Shown: positions 42,104-51,461 of the stretch, piece by piece
How the letters are laid out: every line of letters starts with the position of its first letter
How positions within the stretch are numbered: position 1 is the stretch's first letter
Source of the DNA: an uncultured Cellvibrio sp.
GTDB lineage: Bacteria; Pseudomonadota; Gammaproteobacteria; Pseudomonadales; Cellvibrionaceae
DNA: 64,000 nucleotides
Assembly: GCA_937958105.1 (NCBI GenBank)
Contig: CALFXJ010000005.1
Coordinates: forward strand, 1 to 64,000
Direction: 5' to 3'
Notes under the pieces: generated by a model
What the model was told of the DNA's origin: nothing
Seen by the model: the letters and a program-made list of their open reading frames with translations, nothing else
The model's database searches: none
Position numbers and translations under genes: made by a program

Positions 42104-44752
42104 TTAAAAGTTGTAACCTACTTTTGCATACCAGTAAGCGCCGTTGAAACCAAAAGGTGCCGAGCGGCGCGAGTAAGTAAAAATGCCGGGGCTGTCGACG
42201 ATGACATTACCACCCGGCGCATCTTCTATCGCACCACCGCGGGTGTTGCCGATGGTATTTCTGTCCGGATATTCATCAAAGATATTGTTACCACCCACAC
42301 TCAGCGTCAAACCGTTATCAAACCCATACTCTACATTAAGGTCGGTCAATACTTTGGCCCCGTAGGTCTGGCGACCGCCATCTTCTACCGTGTATTCACC
42401 ATAGCGGTTGAATGACAGGCTGACGCGCCAGTTGTCCCGCTGGTAATAACCACTCAGGCTCACCCGGTCCTCCGGCTGCCACTCTTCGATGATGGAAATA
42501 TCCTGTGAGCTGAACACCACGTCGGCATCGAGCTGCGCGAGGGAACCGGCCTGCGAGGTAAATAAATCCACCACATCCGTCTCGGTTTTATTTCCAGCGA
42601 GGGTTAAATCCAGATTGCCGCCAAGAAAATCAATACCGGAATAATTGAGCACCAGATCAAAACCCCGTGTCTCGGTATTGGCGCCATTGAGAAAGAATTG
42701 CCCTGCACCTGCGCCAACAGCCTCCAACGCAGCTCCCAGTGTGCCACTCGGGTCATCAGCACCACTCAAACGATTACTGATGACGATGCGGTCATCAATG
42801 TCGATGGCGTAATAATCAAGGGTAATCGTTAAACGATCCACCGGTGTCAGAACCAGGCCTGCGCTGTAGTTGGTCGATTCCTCTTCCTTCAGCTGTGGAA
42901 TACCTATGGCACGGGCCAGCTCACTGTCGTTGCGGAAGGTGCCTACCTGTACCAGTATCTGCGGACCGCCGGGATCAGCAGGATTGCTTACAAACTGAGT
43001 ACCGATATTGTTGAAGTAAAGCTGTTGCATGGATGGTGCGCGAAAGCCGGTGCTGGCTGCTGCACGCAAACGCAGAATGTCATTGACCGCCCAGTTAGCC
43101 CCCAGCTTAAAGTTAGTGGTATTACCGAAATCTTCATAATCATCAAAGCGCACAGCAGCGCTCACCAGCACACTGCCTGTAAGTTGATAATCAGCATCAA
43201 CAAACGCCGAGACCACCCGGCGGTCTTCATCCACTGCGGACGCTGGCGCTATGCCTGGAAAACCCTGGATACCGCCGTCGGCATTCTGTGGATACAGAGC
43301 GACGCCACCGTTTTCGAGATCGGTATCGTAATCGAGATAAGCGTATTCTTCGCCGGGCCTGATCTTGTAATCGTCGATGCGATACTCAAAACCCGCAGCC
43401 ACCGACAGATCGCCAAAGGTATTATCAAAATCGATATTAAATGTCTGCAGTCCCAGTTCCAATCCATAGGCATAGGCTGATCGAGGGATGGTGCTGCGAA
43501 TTTCCGCATCAGCCAGACCTTGACCGAAGTTCAGATAATTTACGTAGGAGTAATTGATTGAGTTGCTGGTGTGGTAATCAATTTCGTTGCGCCCGTTAGT
43601 GTAGGACACGTCCATATCCCAACCATTGGCGAACTCCATCCGATAGCCGATGCTTGCAGAAAAGTCATCAATCTGAGAATTAATATGCGGCAGAAAGCCG
43701 GTGGGAATGACGTTATCGCCATCGTCCAGTGCCGCAGAATAACCCGAAGCAGGATTGCGATAGAGAGCACCTGAAGTCGTCTCGCGCTCGGAATAAGTCA
43801 CAAAGCCATACAGCTGTCCTGCCCCTACATCGACCGCACCATTCAGTATCGCGGCCAGCTGATCCGAATCAGCATCACCAATGCGATAGACGTCGCGATT
43901 AAAACTGATTTCACGGGGATCGGCGGCTTCAACAATGCCGTTATCGTCGCTATCGACACAGCCACCGTACACACAGTCTCCCGGCGTACCGGCGCGATTA
44001 GTTCGGCCGCGATCACGGAAATTCAACGTCATGTTGATGTAGCCCGTGTCGCCGATGCTGAATCCTTTGTTAACATCCAGATTAATGGTCTCGCCGTCGC
44101 CCTTACTGTATTCACCGTAATAAGCACTGACGTTGCCTCCTTCAGCTGCATCCTTGAGTACGATGTTAATCACACCGGCAATCGCATCCGAACCATACTG
44201 GGCCGCTGCACCATCACGCAGCACTTCAATGCGCTTGATGGATGCACCGGGAATTGCATTCATATCAACGCCAGCAGTACCGCGCCCCACTGATGTATTG
44301 ATATGGATCAAAGATGCCTGATGACGGCGCTTGCCATTGATCAACACCAGAGTCTGATCCGGTCCCAGTCCGCGCAGCGTTGCCGGACGTAGAGCGTCGG
44401 TGCCATCACTGATGGTGGAAGATGAGAAATTAAAAGAAGGGGCAAGGCTCTGCAGAATCCGCCCCACTTCGGTCTGTCCGGTTTTTTCTATTGCTTCCGT
44501 ATCCAGTACATCAACAGGTACCGGCAAATCTTCAGCAACACGACCCCGGGTTCTGGAACCCACGATCAGTAACTCTTCAACAGCCTGAGGTTGATTAGCT
44601 GGCGCATTCTGCGCCTGTGCCACAGCACTGCTGACTGCCAGTGGCAATGGCAGCAGGACGGCAGCAATTAACGAAGAAGAAATTTTTTTAGTGAAGGGAT
44701 TATTAAATGAACAGGAGTACTGATCCAACTGCGAAACTGTGTGCTTTAGCAT
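42104..44752 (-). CDS. TonB-dependent receptor (882 residues, unknown substrate)
   Basis: A signal peptide with cleavage after AVAQA is followed by a TonB-box-like segment (VEELLIVGSRTRGR), the plug (RILQSLAPSFNFSSSTISDG, LRGLGPDQTLVLINGKRRHQ, AIKRIEVLRDGAAAQYGSDAIAGVIN) and a barrel that ends in VGYNF. There is no STN domain. The long plug variant with VLINGKRRHQ belongs to the large receptor class common in polymer-degrading bacteria, often for vitamins, oligosaccharides or siderophores. No sugar-active genes or metal box are nearby. GGAGAG precedes the start. Confidence 0.86.
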   Translation of the reverse strand: MLKHTVSQLDQYSCSFNNPFTKKISSSLIAAVLLPLPLAVSSAVAQAQNAPANQPQAVEELLIVGSRTRGRVAEDLPVPVDVLDTEAIEKTGQTEVGRILQSLAPSFNFSSSTISDGTDALRPATLRGLGPDQTLVLINGKRRHQASLIHINTSVGRGTAGVDMNAIPGASIKRIEVLRDGAAAQYGSDAIAGVINIVLKDAAEGGNVSAYYGEYSKGDGETINLDVNKGFSIGDTGYINMTLNFRDRGRTNRAGTPGDCVYGGCVDSDDNGIVEAADPREISFNRDVYRIGDADSDQLAAILNGAVDVGAGQLYGFVTYSERETTSGALYRNPASGYSAALDDGDNVIPTGFLPHINSQIDDFSASIGYRMEFANGWDMDVSYTNGRNEIDYHTSNSINYSYVNYLNFGQGLADAEIRSTIPRSAYAYGLELGLQTFNIDFDNTFGDLSVAAGFEYRIDDYKIRPGEEYAYLDYDTDLENGGVALYPQNADGGIQGFPGIAPASAVDEDRRVVSAFVDADYQLTGSVLVSAAVRFDDYEDFGNTTNFKLGANWAVNDILRLRAAASTGFRAPSMQQLYFNNIGTQFVSNPADPGGPQILVQVGTFRNDSELARAIGIPQLKEEESTNYSAGLVLTPVDRLTITLDYYAIDIDDRIVISNRLSGADDPSGTLGAALEAVGAGAGQFFLNGANTETRGFDLVLNYSGIDFLGGNLDLTLAGNKTETDVVDLFTSQAGSLAQLDADVVFSSQDISIIEEWQPEDRVSLSGYYQRDNWRVSLSFNRYGEYTVEDGGRQTYGAKVLTDLNVEYGFDNGLTLSVGGNNIFDEYPDRNTIGNTRGGAIEDAPGGNVIVDSPGIFTYSRRSAPFGFNGAYWYAKVGYNF

Positions 44753-45038
44753 GCATGCTCTCCATTATCCATGGGTTTGTCCGTTGTAACATTCCAATCA
44801 TCTTTTTCCGCGATGATCAGTTATTGCTTGTACCATAAATTCATCCATGACGAAGCGATAATATTTTTTCCATCTTTAAAGCGAAGCATAGCTTTGCCAA
44901 TTGTTATAACAGAAACGTCACGTGAAATGCCTTTGACACATAATCCAACATCAGAAAAATTCTTGCCTCTTTTTATCAAATCAGTATGATTGGCGGCCGC
45001 TTCAACCCTATTCGCAACTGCACTGACAAGGACTAGAC

Positions 45039-45602
45039 ATGCAATTTCCCTCTCGCTTCCACCGGTTTCTCTTAATACTGCTCCTGAATTTCACAGCCGC
45101 CAGTGCTTGTGCCGATGTCGTTATTACACCCACGCTGGGCCGCAGCAAGATTGATCTGAAATCTGCCTATGCCAATGATGGTGAAGAGCAATGGGTAGAT
45201 GGCACCACCACAGGTGTTTCTGCAGGTTATCGATTTAATTCCAATATTCTGCTCGGCGGCAACCTGTCGTTCACCTATGGTGATAATTTTCTTCGGGCAG
45301 ACGACGACTATCATCTGTATGAAGGTCGTGCATTGATAGGTTACGTGATTCCGCTCAACAAACATCTACGTATCACGCCTGTCGTTGGTATTTCCTGGTG
45401 GGAACTGGACACGAAGGAAGGCCGTTTTCTAAATCCTGGCCGTGAAAGAAAGGATGAGTTTACCGGCAGCGATCCCTTTGTCGAACTATTACTGGAATTT
45501 CCCATTAACCGGCTGGTAGTGATTCACGCGAGCTACACACAAACGGACTTTGATTTCGGAGAAACCCGGTCTGCCCGTGCGGGGGTGAGCTTTCAGTTTT
45601 AG
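45039..45602 (+). CDS. Small outer-membrane beta-barrel protein
   Basis: 187 residues. A signal peptide ending ASACA is followed by alternating strands: GVSAGYRFNSNILLGGNLSFTY, YEGRALIGYVIP, LRITPVVGISW and a terminal ARAGVSFQF ending in Phe, the outer-membrane insertion signal. It resembles the 8-stranded OmpA/OmpX-like barrels. It is a single gene. The 286-base gap upstream, shared with the divergent receptor, holds its promoter. Confidence 0.72.
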   Translation: MQFPSRFHRFLLILLLNFTAASACADVVITPTLGRSKIDLKSAYANDGEEQWVDGTTTGVSAGYRFNSNILLGGNLSFTYGDNFLRADDDYHLYEGRALIGYVIPLNKHLRITPVVGISWWELDTKEGRFLNPGRERKDEFTGSDPFVELLLEFPINRLVVIHASYTQTDFDFGETRSARAGVSFQF

Positions 45603-45817
45603 CAAACACGACTTATTTTACCTCTCCCCTCTTCCTTCGCCTTTGATCCTTAAATCAAACGCGAAGCCACCTGGGCCGGTGAGTTATACCGACCAGCCAG
45701 CACCTTGGTCGAACGGGACGGCGGGGTTATCAAAAGCTGGCCCGATAAAGGTGGATAAAACGAACATTTTTTATTGTCTGGTATCACATAAAAAGCATCC
45801 CTGGAGAGACGCCTTTT

Positions 45818-46093
45818 ATGCATACCATCTTATTACTGTTACTGAGCGGTATAACACTGGCTGCTGCAGCCTACACCCATTACCGGATTCCCTTTCACAC
45901 GGCCAATGCCAGAAGCCGCTGGTTTACCCACCTCCTGTTGATTATCGTCGGCCTCGCTTTTGGCTGGGTCAACAGTCAGCGCTACGCTATAAGTGGCGTC
46001 TGGGAGGTATTAATCTTCCTTAGCTCATTCGGGGTGATACATATTCCTGCAGCCGCAATTCTTTTTATCAAGCGGCAGCAGAAAAAGCAGTAG
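45818..46093 (+). CDS. Small three-helix membrane protein
   Basis: 91 residues. Hydrophobic segments at about 3-20, 36-52 and 62-83 suggest three membrane spans; the end is basic (FIKRQQKKQ). GGAGAG lies 12 bases before the ATG. The 3' end overlaps the convergent gene at 46068 by 26 bases. Function unknown. Confidence 0.6.
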   Translation: MHTILLLLLSGITLAAAAYTHYRIPFHTANARSRWFTHLLLIIVGLAFGWVNSQRYAISGVWEVLIFLSSFGVIHIPAAAILFIKRQQKKQ

Positions 46094-46742
46094 CCTGCTG
46101 CCGGGACTTCCTTAATACCAGCCCAAGCAGCCCGGTGATCAGGAGCAGTAAAGGCGCGGGTACAGGAACAGATACCAGGTCATCAACTTCGAAGGTGAGG
46201 TGATCAAAATTGATAGCAGCCATGCTGTCATCACCACCCACTATTACTTTCCATACGTCAGCCAAACCAATATTGATTTCGAAGGTTTCACCCCTGGGAA
46301 CACCAACCCCAGCAGAGCCGGTACCAATAATGTTTCCTTCATAGTCAAATGCAGCCCATAACGCAGAAAGTCCTGGGGGATATTCATTATTCGCCAGTAA
46401 ACTCACATTTGAAACGGCTTGATGAAAGGTCATGCTGAACCCACCAATGTTTGGCGGTTCGCCATAAACAAAATAGCCATGATTGCCAAAAGTGAGGTTA
46501 CCAGTAGGGGCTACGTAGTCAGGACTGCCTAACGCACCATCATCGTCAGCGTAAATTCTTTCAACAGCAGTACCCGGATAAGTCGGAAATACAGAATTCA
46601 ACGTGACGTAGGGTGAAATATCGGTGAGGTCGGTGCCTGGTGCGTAATCATCAGGCTCGACAGTGATCAAAGCAGCGCCTGCAACAGGAGCAAGCGCAAC
46701 TAACATGAGACTTACAACGAGATTAATCAACGGCTTTGGCAT
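46068..46742 (-). CDS. Exported protein with VPxPA/PEP-CTERM-type sorting tail
   Basis: 224 residues. A signal peptide (NLVVSLMLVALAPVAGA) is followed by a beta-rich secreted domain (residues 24-195) with VGVPRGETFEINIG and NFDHLTFEVDD. The tail has VPVPAPLLLLITGLLGLVL followed by RKSRQQ: a proline motif, a membrane helix and a basic end. This is the VPLPA-type variant of PEP-CTERM, recognised by exosortase in gammaproteobacteria. No exosortase gene is in the window. GGAG precedes the ATG at 46742. Confidence 0.75.
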   Translation of the reverse strand: MPKPLINLVVSLMLVALAPVAGAALITVEPDDYAPGTDLTDISPYVTLNSVFPTYPGTAVERIYADDDGALGSPDYVAPTGNLTFGNHGYFVYGEPPNIGGFSMTFHQAVSNVSLLANNEYPPGLSALWAAFDYEGNIIGTGSAGVGVPRGETFEINIGLADVWKVIVGGDDSMAAINFDHLTFEVDDLVSVPVPAPLLLLITGLLGLVLRKSRQQATAFSAAA

Positions 46743-46904
46743 TTTATGAACTCCTTAAATGTCGCATTTATCCATTCTGCAATAAATGCACCAGCTAGGA
46801 GTATACGTGTGGAATCAATAACTTTAGTAGCAATTTATATTGCTCAGGTAAAGTGGTTGTAAATTTTGTCGACTTGCTTATAAATTGATGCGCCAAGATC
46901 TGAT

Positions 46905-47078
46905 TCAGTGCTTAAAAATCACATATAAAGCGTGAATAATTCCCGGAATAAACCCTAGCAATGTCAGCAAAATATTCAACCAGAAATGGCCTTTGAAGCC
47001 TACCTCCAAAAAAACACCCAACGGCGGAAGAATGATGGCAAAAATGATTTTGATGGGGTCTGTCGCTGTAAACGGCAT
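46905..47078 (-). CDS. Pmp3/YqaE family membrane peptide
   Basis: 57 residues from the ATG at 47078, chosen because AAGGAG is 8 bases upstream. The two-helix UPF0057 pattern is clear: IKIIFAIILPPLGVFLEVGF, then WLNILLTLLGFIPGIIHALY. The family is linked to salt and cold stress and to membrane potential in yeast and plants. It opens the stress-related stretch. Confidence 0.87.
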   Translation of the reverse strand: MPFTATDPIKIIFAIILPPLGVFLEVGFKGHFWLNILLTLLGFIPGIIHALYVIFKH

Positions 47079-47221
47079 TATGATCACTCCTTTAAATAAA
47101 TCACCACGCTAGTTTCGTCGCAATGCTGCGTCTGTGCGAACACACACATGCATCTGCTGCTTAGCGAATATCCAGAGCCAAGCAGAGTCCAAACGTCATT
47201 CACGAAAGATGACGAATACCT

Positions 47222-48313
47222 ATGCTGATTATTAGCGACGAGATAAGAATAACGCCAAGAAAAGTCAAAGCCGTATTACATGACCCCGCCAAGAGTGCTA
47301 AGGCGATAAAGCTGATTTATGTGCAGGATTCTCAACCAGGCATCAGTAGAAGGAAAGAAGGGGAGATTTTCTGCTACTACCTGGGCAAACGGAAAGTTCG
47401 CAACAAACAGGTACTCGAGCGGATCAAGAAGCTTGCTATTCCTCCGGCTTGGGAAGATGTATGGATCTGCCATCTGGAGAATGGTCATCTGCAGGCCACC
47501 GGCATAGATGCCCGTCGACGCAAGCAATATAAATATCACTCGTTGTGGAACAGCTTTCGCAACCACACCAAGTTTTATCGCCTGCACGCATTTGGCAACG
47601 CCATTCCCACCATTCGCCGCTGCGTTGAGAAGGATCTGGCCAGATCTGGAATGCCGGTCGAAAAAGTACTGGCTACTGTCGTCTACCTGATGGAGCAGAC
47701 CAGCATTCGTATCGGAAACACGGCTTATGAAAAATTGTATGGATCTTTCGGCCTCACAACCTTAAAGAACAAGCATGTAAAGATTCACGGCGATCACATG
47801 CAGTTTATCTTCAAAGGAAAGAAAGGTATTGCTCATAATATCAGTTTAAAGAGCAAGCGACTTGCCAGAATTATTAAACAGTGCCGCGACATTCCTGGAA
47901 AAGAACTCTTTCAGTATTACGACGACGAAGGAAATCATAAAGCTATTGATTCGGGCATGGTGAATGACTATCTCAAGAACATCACCGATCAGGACTTCAC
48001 CGCCAAAGATTTCCGTACATGGATTGGAACTGTCCATGCACTCACGGCATTTAAAGTTCTTGAGCCAGTCAACACCAAAGCGGAGGTCAAACGCAACATT
48101 ATTTCGATCCTGGATGAGGTAGCGGCACATCTGGGGAACACCCGTACCGTCTGCAGGAAGTATTATGTGCATCCAGTGATTATAGGTTTATACGAGCGAG
48201 GCGAACTTTTACCTTATGTTGATAAATTTAACACCAGCAACAAACGCAGCGAAAAACTGACCAAGAATGAAGAGCTTTTGCTCTACATACTTGAACAGGA
48301 AGGGCTTGTATAA
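47222..48313 (+). CDS. Type IB DNA topoisomerase
   Basis: 363 residues. The N-domain is shown by IRITPRKVKAVLH and AIPPAWEDVWICHLENGHLQATGIDARRRKQYKYH (Arg-Lys-containing catalytic segment). The catalytic domain has IRIGNTAYEKLYGSFGLTTL, KDFRTWIGT and the nucleophile Tyr region VCRKYYVHPVII. This is the poxvirus-like family found in many environmental bacteria. It relaxes both positive and negative supercoils. It probably serves DNA topology under stress, given its neighbours. Confidence 0.9.
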   Translation: MLIISDEIRITPRKVKAVLHDPAKSAKAIKLIYVQDSQPGISRRKEGEIFCYYLGKRKVRNKQVLERIKKLAIPPAWEDVWICHLENGHLQATGIDARRRKQYKYHSLWNSFRNHTKFYRLHAFGNAIPTIRRCVEKDLARSGMPVEKVLATVVYLMEQTSIRIGNTAYEKLYGSFGLTTLKNKHVKIHGDHMQFIFKGKKGIAHNISLKSKRLARIIKQCRDIPGKELFQYYDDEGNHKAIDSGMVNDYLKNITDQDFTAKDFRTWIGTVHALTAFKVLEPVNTKAEVKRNIISILDEVAAHLGNTRTVCRKYYVHPVIIGLYERGELLPYVDKFNTSNKRSEKLTKNEELLLYILEQEGLV

Positions 48314-48325
48314 CCGTTGGATAAA

Positions 48326-48859
48326 CTACAAACTACTTACCGTTTTTATATGCAATCGGTCGAATTTAAGATTAGCTTCTTTCAGCTGGTCAGCACTGGT
48401 AGCATGAACCGCCACAATAAATTTACCTTTGCGCAGTGCGGATTGCGAAACACTCACGTATGGCATATGGTCAGGGCGCAGAGTGACCAGGCCACCGAAC
48501 ATCATCCCAACCACTATTCCAAATCCCGTAGTAATCGCAGCCGTCGTAGTGGCATTTTGTACAACAAAAGCGATGCCGGCTGAAAACAAAATTAGAAACA
48601 ACACGAACCCTACAATCCCACCCACTATGCCTAACCACAGATGGGCCTTAAGCATGGTATGCCAGATACCCTTATCCTCTGGCTCCAACTCCCAGCCAGG
48701 ATGACGGTCATTTGGGCCGATCACGAAAATCTGGTTAGCCCGCAGGCTCGTCGCTTTACTGATTGCATCCGCCGCGCTCTTTGCGCTGCCTTCATCGTCA
48801 AATATTCCTGCGATCTTGTGATCGAAATGCTCACCGGAAATACTGGTATCGATCTTCAT
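48326..48859 (-). CDS. Membrane protein with two central helices (general-stress-like)
   Basis: 177 residues. The N-terminal domain (IAGIFDDEGSAKSAADAI...NQIFVIGPNDR) resembles the sensor part of YflT/DUF1269-like stress proteins. Two Gly-rich hydrophobic helices follow (about 74-96 and 103-124), then a similar C-terminal domain (GKFIVAVHATSADQLKEA). GGAG lies 8 bases before the ATG. Convergent with the topoisomerase gene, 12 bases away. No assigned function. Confidence 0.65.
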   Translation of the reverse strand: MKIDTSISGEHFDHKIAGIFDDEGSAKSAADAISKATSLRANQIFVIGPNDRHPGWELEPEDKGIWHTMLKAHLWLGIVGGIVGFVLFLILFSAGIAFVVQNATTTAAITTGFGIVVGMMFGGLVTLRPDHMPYVSVSQSALRKGKFIVAVHATSADQLKEANLKFDRLHIKTVSSL

Positions 48860-48991
48860 GACATAGCTCCGATACAGTTAATTACTACCTTGACCTGCGG
48901 CATCGCTTGAGGTTTCTTAAAGCAGAACTCTTTGTTAACTGCGCCACCTTTGATAGACCAGAACCAATGAGGTTTGAAAAAGACAGATTTC

Positions 48992-49852
48992 TTATGCCGA
49001 ATCAACGCGCTTTTCTTTATTGATGCAGTCATAGGCAGACTGAATGTTCTTGAATCGTTCCGTTAACGCCTGGATCATAAACGGCGGCAAACCCTGGCCG
49101 ATCAACTTATCTGGATGAAGCTGGCTGGCCAGTTTTTGATAGGCGCTACGCACTTCATTAGCCGTAGCATCCGGTGTCAAACCCAACGCATCATAGGCGC
49201 ATTGCGACTGCTCAGCTGCATTGCTAAAGCCTCGGGTCCGCCTATTCTCAGCCCCCTCGCTATCGCGAGCAGCCTGCGTCACATCATCCTGAGTCGCCCT
49301 GCGCAGAGACCCCTCACGAAAGCGATCCTGGGACGATAACATCTTCAACAGATGTTCGAAGGTAATCTGCGAATATCCCAGTGCTCCAGCTATTTCCCGA
49401 ACCGCTGCGATTTCTTCGTCGACCAGAAGTCCATCAACCCGCGCAAGACTCACCAGATAAACCAGCAGAATCTGGGTAAGATTTGGGCGCCTCTGCGCCA
49501 ATCCCTGAAAATTCTGCAATGCCTTTTCCACCTTGAAATTTGGCGAAGCCCCCTGCAGAAATAATTGCTCGGCCTGCTGGCGCTGTGCGGTGTCCAGATG
49601 CATATTCTCCATAAAGGTGTTTGCCCGAACTATTTCCTTATTATTCACTGGGCCGTCCTTCCTCGCGACATAACCGAGCAGGCTGAAGACTGTCGTAAAA
49701 AAAACCTGCTCCACGTTATTAAACCCAGCGGCTTTGGACCCGCTATCCGGTGTTCCACTAAAGAGGAAGCCGAGCTTATTCCCCGTCACGCCCATGACGA
49801 CGAAATAGAGCAGGATCAACACCATCAGTACCGCAATTATCTGCATCAACAT
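48992..49852 (-). CDS. TerB and DnaJ domain protein (DjlA-like)
   Basis: 286 residues from the ATG at 49852 (AGGA 6 bases upstream). It has one N-terminal membrane helix (IIAVLMVLILLYFVVMG), a TerB-like domain (about 50-170: FSLLGYVARKDGPVNNKEI, VSLARVDGLLVDEE) and a C-terminal J domain (about 215-280) with HPD in ASQLHPDKLIG. The same order occurs in DjlA, a membrane-bound DnaK co-chaperone. It differs enough from E. coli DjlA that the symbol is withheld. Confidence 0.85.
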   Translation of the reverse strand: MLMQIIAVLMVLILLYFVVMGVTGNKLGFLFSGTPDSGSKAAGFNNVEQVFFTTVFSLLGYVARKDGPVNNKEIVRANTFMENMHLDTAQRQQAEQLFLQGASPNFKVEKALQNFQGLAQRRPNLTQILLVYLVSLARVDGLLVDEEIAAVREIAGALGYSQITFEHLLKMLSSQDRFREGSLRRATQDDVTQAARDSEGAENRRTRGFSNAAEQSQCAYDALGLTPDATANEVRSAYQKLASQLHPDKLIGQGLPPFMIQALTERFKNIQSAYDCINKEKRVDSA

Positions 49853-50274
49853 AATGATTCCTGAGATCAATTTTCAAGGCCAGCGACTACAAAGATCACA
49901 AAAAATAGGGCTGCCGGGGAGGCTGCAAAGGATGTGCCCTTAATCTCCCTGGTAAACCAATGCGTCCAATAATCGAAATAGTCTTCGCAAATCACCTGTA
50001 CAGGCAACATAAATATTGAGCGATGTCATAACTCCATTAAAGGCCTGTAACATCAAGGCAAGTCCGCGCTTCGCTTTCGCCATTTTTCGCTTTCACAAAG
50101 TTTATCTCTGTAAGTTTTACAGCCACCTTGTAAAAAAATTGCCAGCATCTTCTCCCCTGGCATTTAAGCTATTAAATTTCAGTTATATGAACCAACAAGT
50201 CGATTCTCTACTTCATGGTATGCCGCTTGCAGCAGGGGGAGATTCATAAGGTTACTTTTTTTGAGGACCAATAA
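49853..50274. other. Intergenic region upstream of the ferritin-like gene pair
   Basis: No supported gene in 422 bases. A 77-codon plus-strand frame (50016-50249) has no ribosome-binding site or family likeness. GAGG at 50260-50263 serves the gene at 50275. Promoters for two divergent units must be here; I cannot place them. Confidence 0.45.
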
Positions 50275-51438
50275 ATGAGTATCAAATTATTTGACAACCG
50301 TGGAATTCCCTTGAGCCGTCAGAAATTTACCTGGCGTGAACTTGCGATAAAACCGCTAAGCAAGCTGGATGACGATGCCTTTACCCGGGTGCGGGTCATT
50401 CTGATGAATGGCATTGAACAACAGGTTAACCGCTTCCAGCATATGTGCGGCCAATTCAACGGCAACCTCCGTCTTCCCCTCGCAGAAATACGCCGGGTGG
50501 AACATCATCAACAAACCATGATTAACTGGTTAATGGGCGCCGATCATTCCCCTCTGGAAACTACTATCGGCTATGAACAGGTTGCCATAGAAGTTACTGC
50601 CGCCATCGCACAGCAGGAACCGGACGAATATCTGGCGCAGACTTACCGCTACGGTTTACTTGAAGATTTCGACCACATGTATCGCTACTCAGCGCTCATG
50701 GACCGTGTAGAAGGGAAGGATGCCAATAATATTCTGCAGAGTTATACGGATATTCTTCCGGGGCGACCGACAATTGAGGAACATCGCGCCCCCGAAGATG
50801 ACCTGCGTCATCACTACGATCACAAAGCAACTTTTCCAGTTTCCAAACTCAATGCACTGACCATCTTCTCCGGCGAATATCAGACTCGCGATTACTACAT
50901 GAACATAGGTCCCACCTTTGCCGATCCGGTTGCACGTGCCCTATATGCAGAAATCGCCTCAATTGAAGAGCAACACGTAACGCAGTACGGCTCCATCATC
51001 GACCCAAATGAAACCTGGCTGGAAAAGTGGCTGCTGTATGAAGCAAACGAAGTGTACAACTACTACAGCTGCGTTGCCTCAGAAACCAATCCGCGAATCA
51101 AGGCCATATGGGAACGCTTCCTGGATTATGAGCTGGGCCATCTCGACATCGTGACCGAACTCTTCAAAAAATACGAACGCCGCGACCCGGCCGAAGTATT
51201 GCCTGAAGCGCTGCCTGATCCTATCGCCTTCCAGAGTCAGCGTGATTTTGTGCGGCAGGTCCTTACAGAAGAAATCAATCTACGCGCTAAAGGTCCCGAC
51301 TATGTCGATAAAAGTCAGGAGGGTCAACGCTCCAAAGATTATCGCGATCATCTCAACTCAACCGGCTCACCTTCTGAGATGGTTGCTGAGCAATATCGTT
51401 GGGAGCCAGGTACCGAATTGAGCAAAAAAATTGCGTAA
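50275..51438 (+). CDS. Ferritin-like protein, 387 residues, unknown function
   Basis: The second half has two carboxylate-His motifs, EEQH (ASIEEQHVTQYGS) and ELGH (FLDYELGHLDIV), in long helices, the pattern of diiron four-helix proteins. The first half carries another helical set with EHHQQ and LLEDFDHMYRYSALMD, so it may be a double bundle. No signal peptide. It is followed 23 bases later by a second ferritin-like gene, then by DUF2243 and ctaG in the same direction. It could oxidise, store or detoxify iron or peroxide; this is inferred from fold only. Confidence 0.65.
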   Translation: MSIKLFDNRGIPLSRQKFTWRELAIKPLSKLDDDAFTRVRVILMNGIEQQVNRFQHMCGQFNGNLRLPLAEIRRVEHHQQTMINWLMGADHSPLETTIGYEQVAIEVTAAIAQQEPDEYLAQTYRYGLLEDFDHMYRYSALMDRVEGKDANNILQSYTDILPGRPTIEEHRAPEDDLRHHYDHKATFPVSKLNALTIFSGEYQTRDYYMNIGPTFADPVARALYAEIASIEEQHVTQYGSIIDPNETWLEKWLLYEANEVYNYYSCVASETNPRIKAIWERFLDYELGHLDIVTELFKKYERRDPAEVLPEALPDPIAFQSQRDFVRQVLTEEINLRAKGPDYVDKSQEGQRSKDYRDHLNSTGSPSEMVAEQYRWEPGTELSKKIA

Positions 51439-51461
51439 TTTTCGTATTAGAGGATTTATTT

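Noticed and set aside
50016..50249. 77-codon plus-strand frame before the ferritin-like gene
   Set aside because: No ribosome-binding site, no coherent fold features, and out of step with neighbouring gene style.
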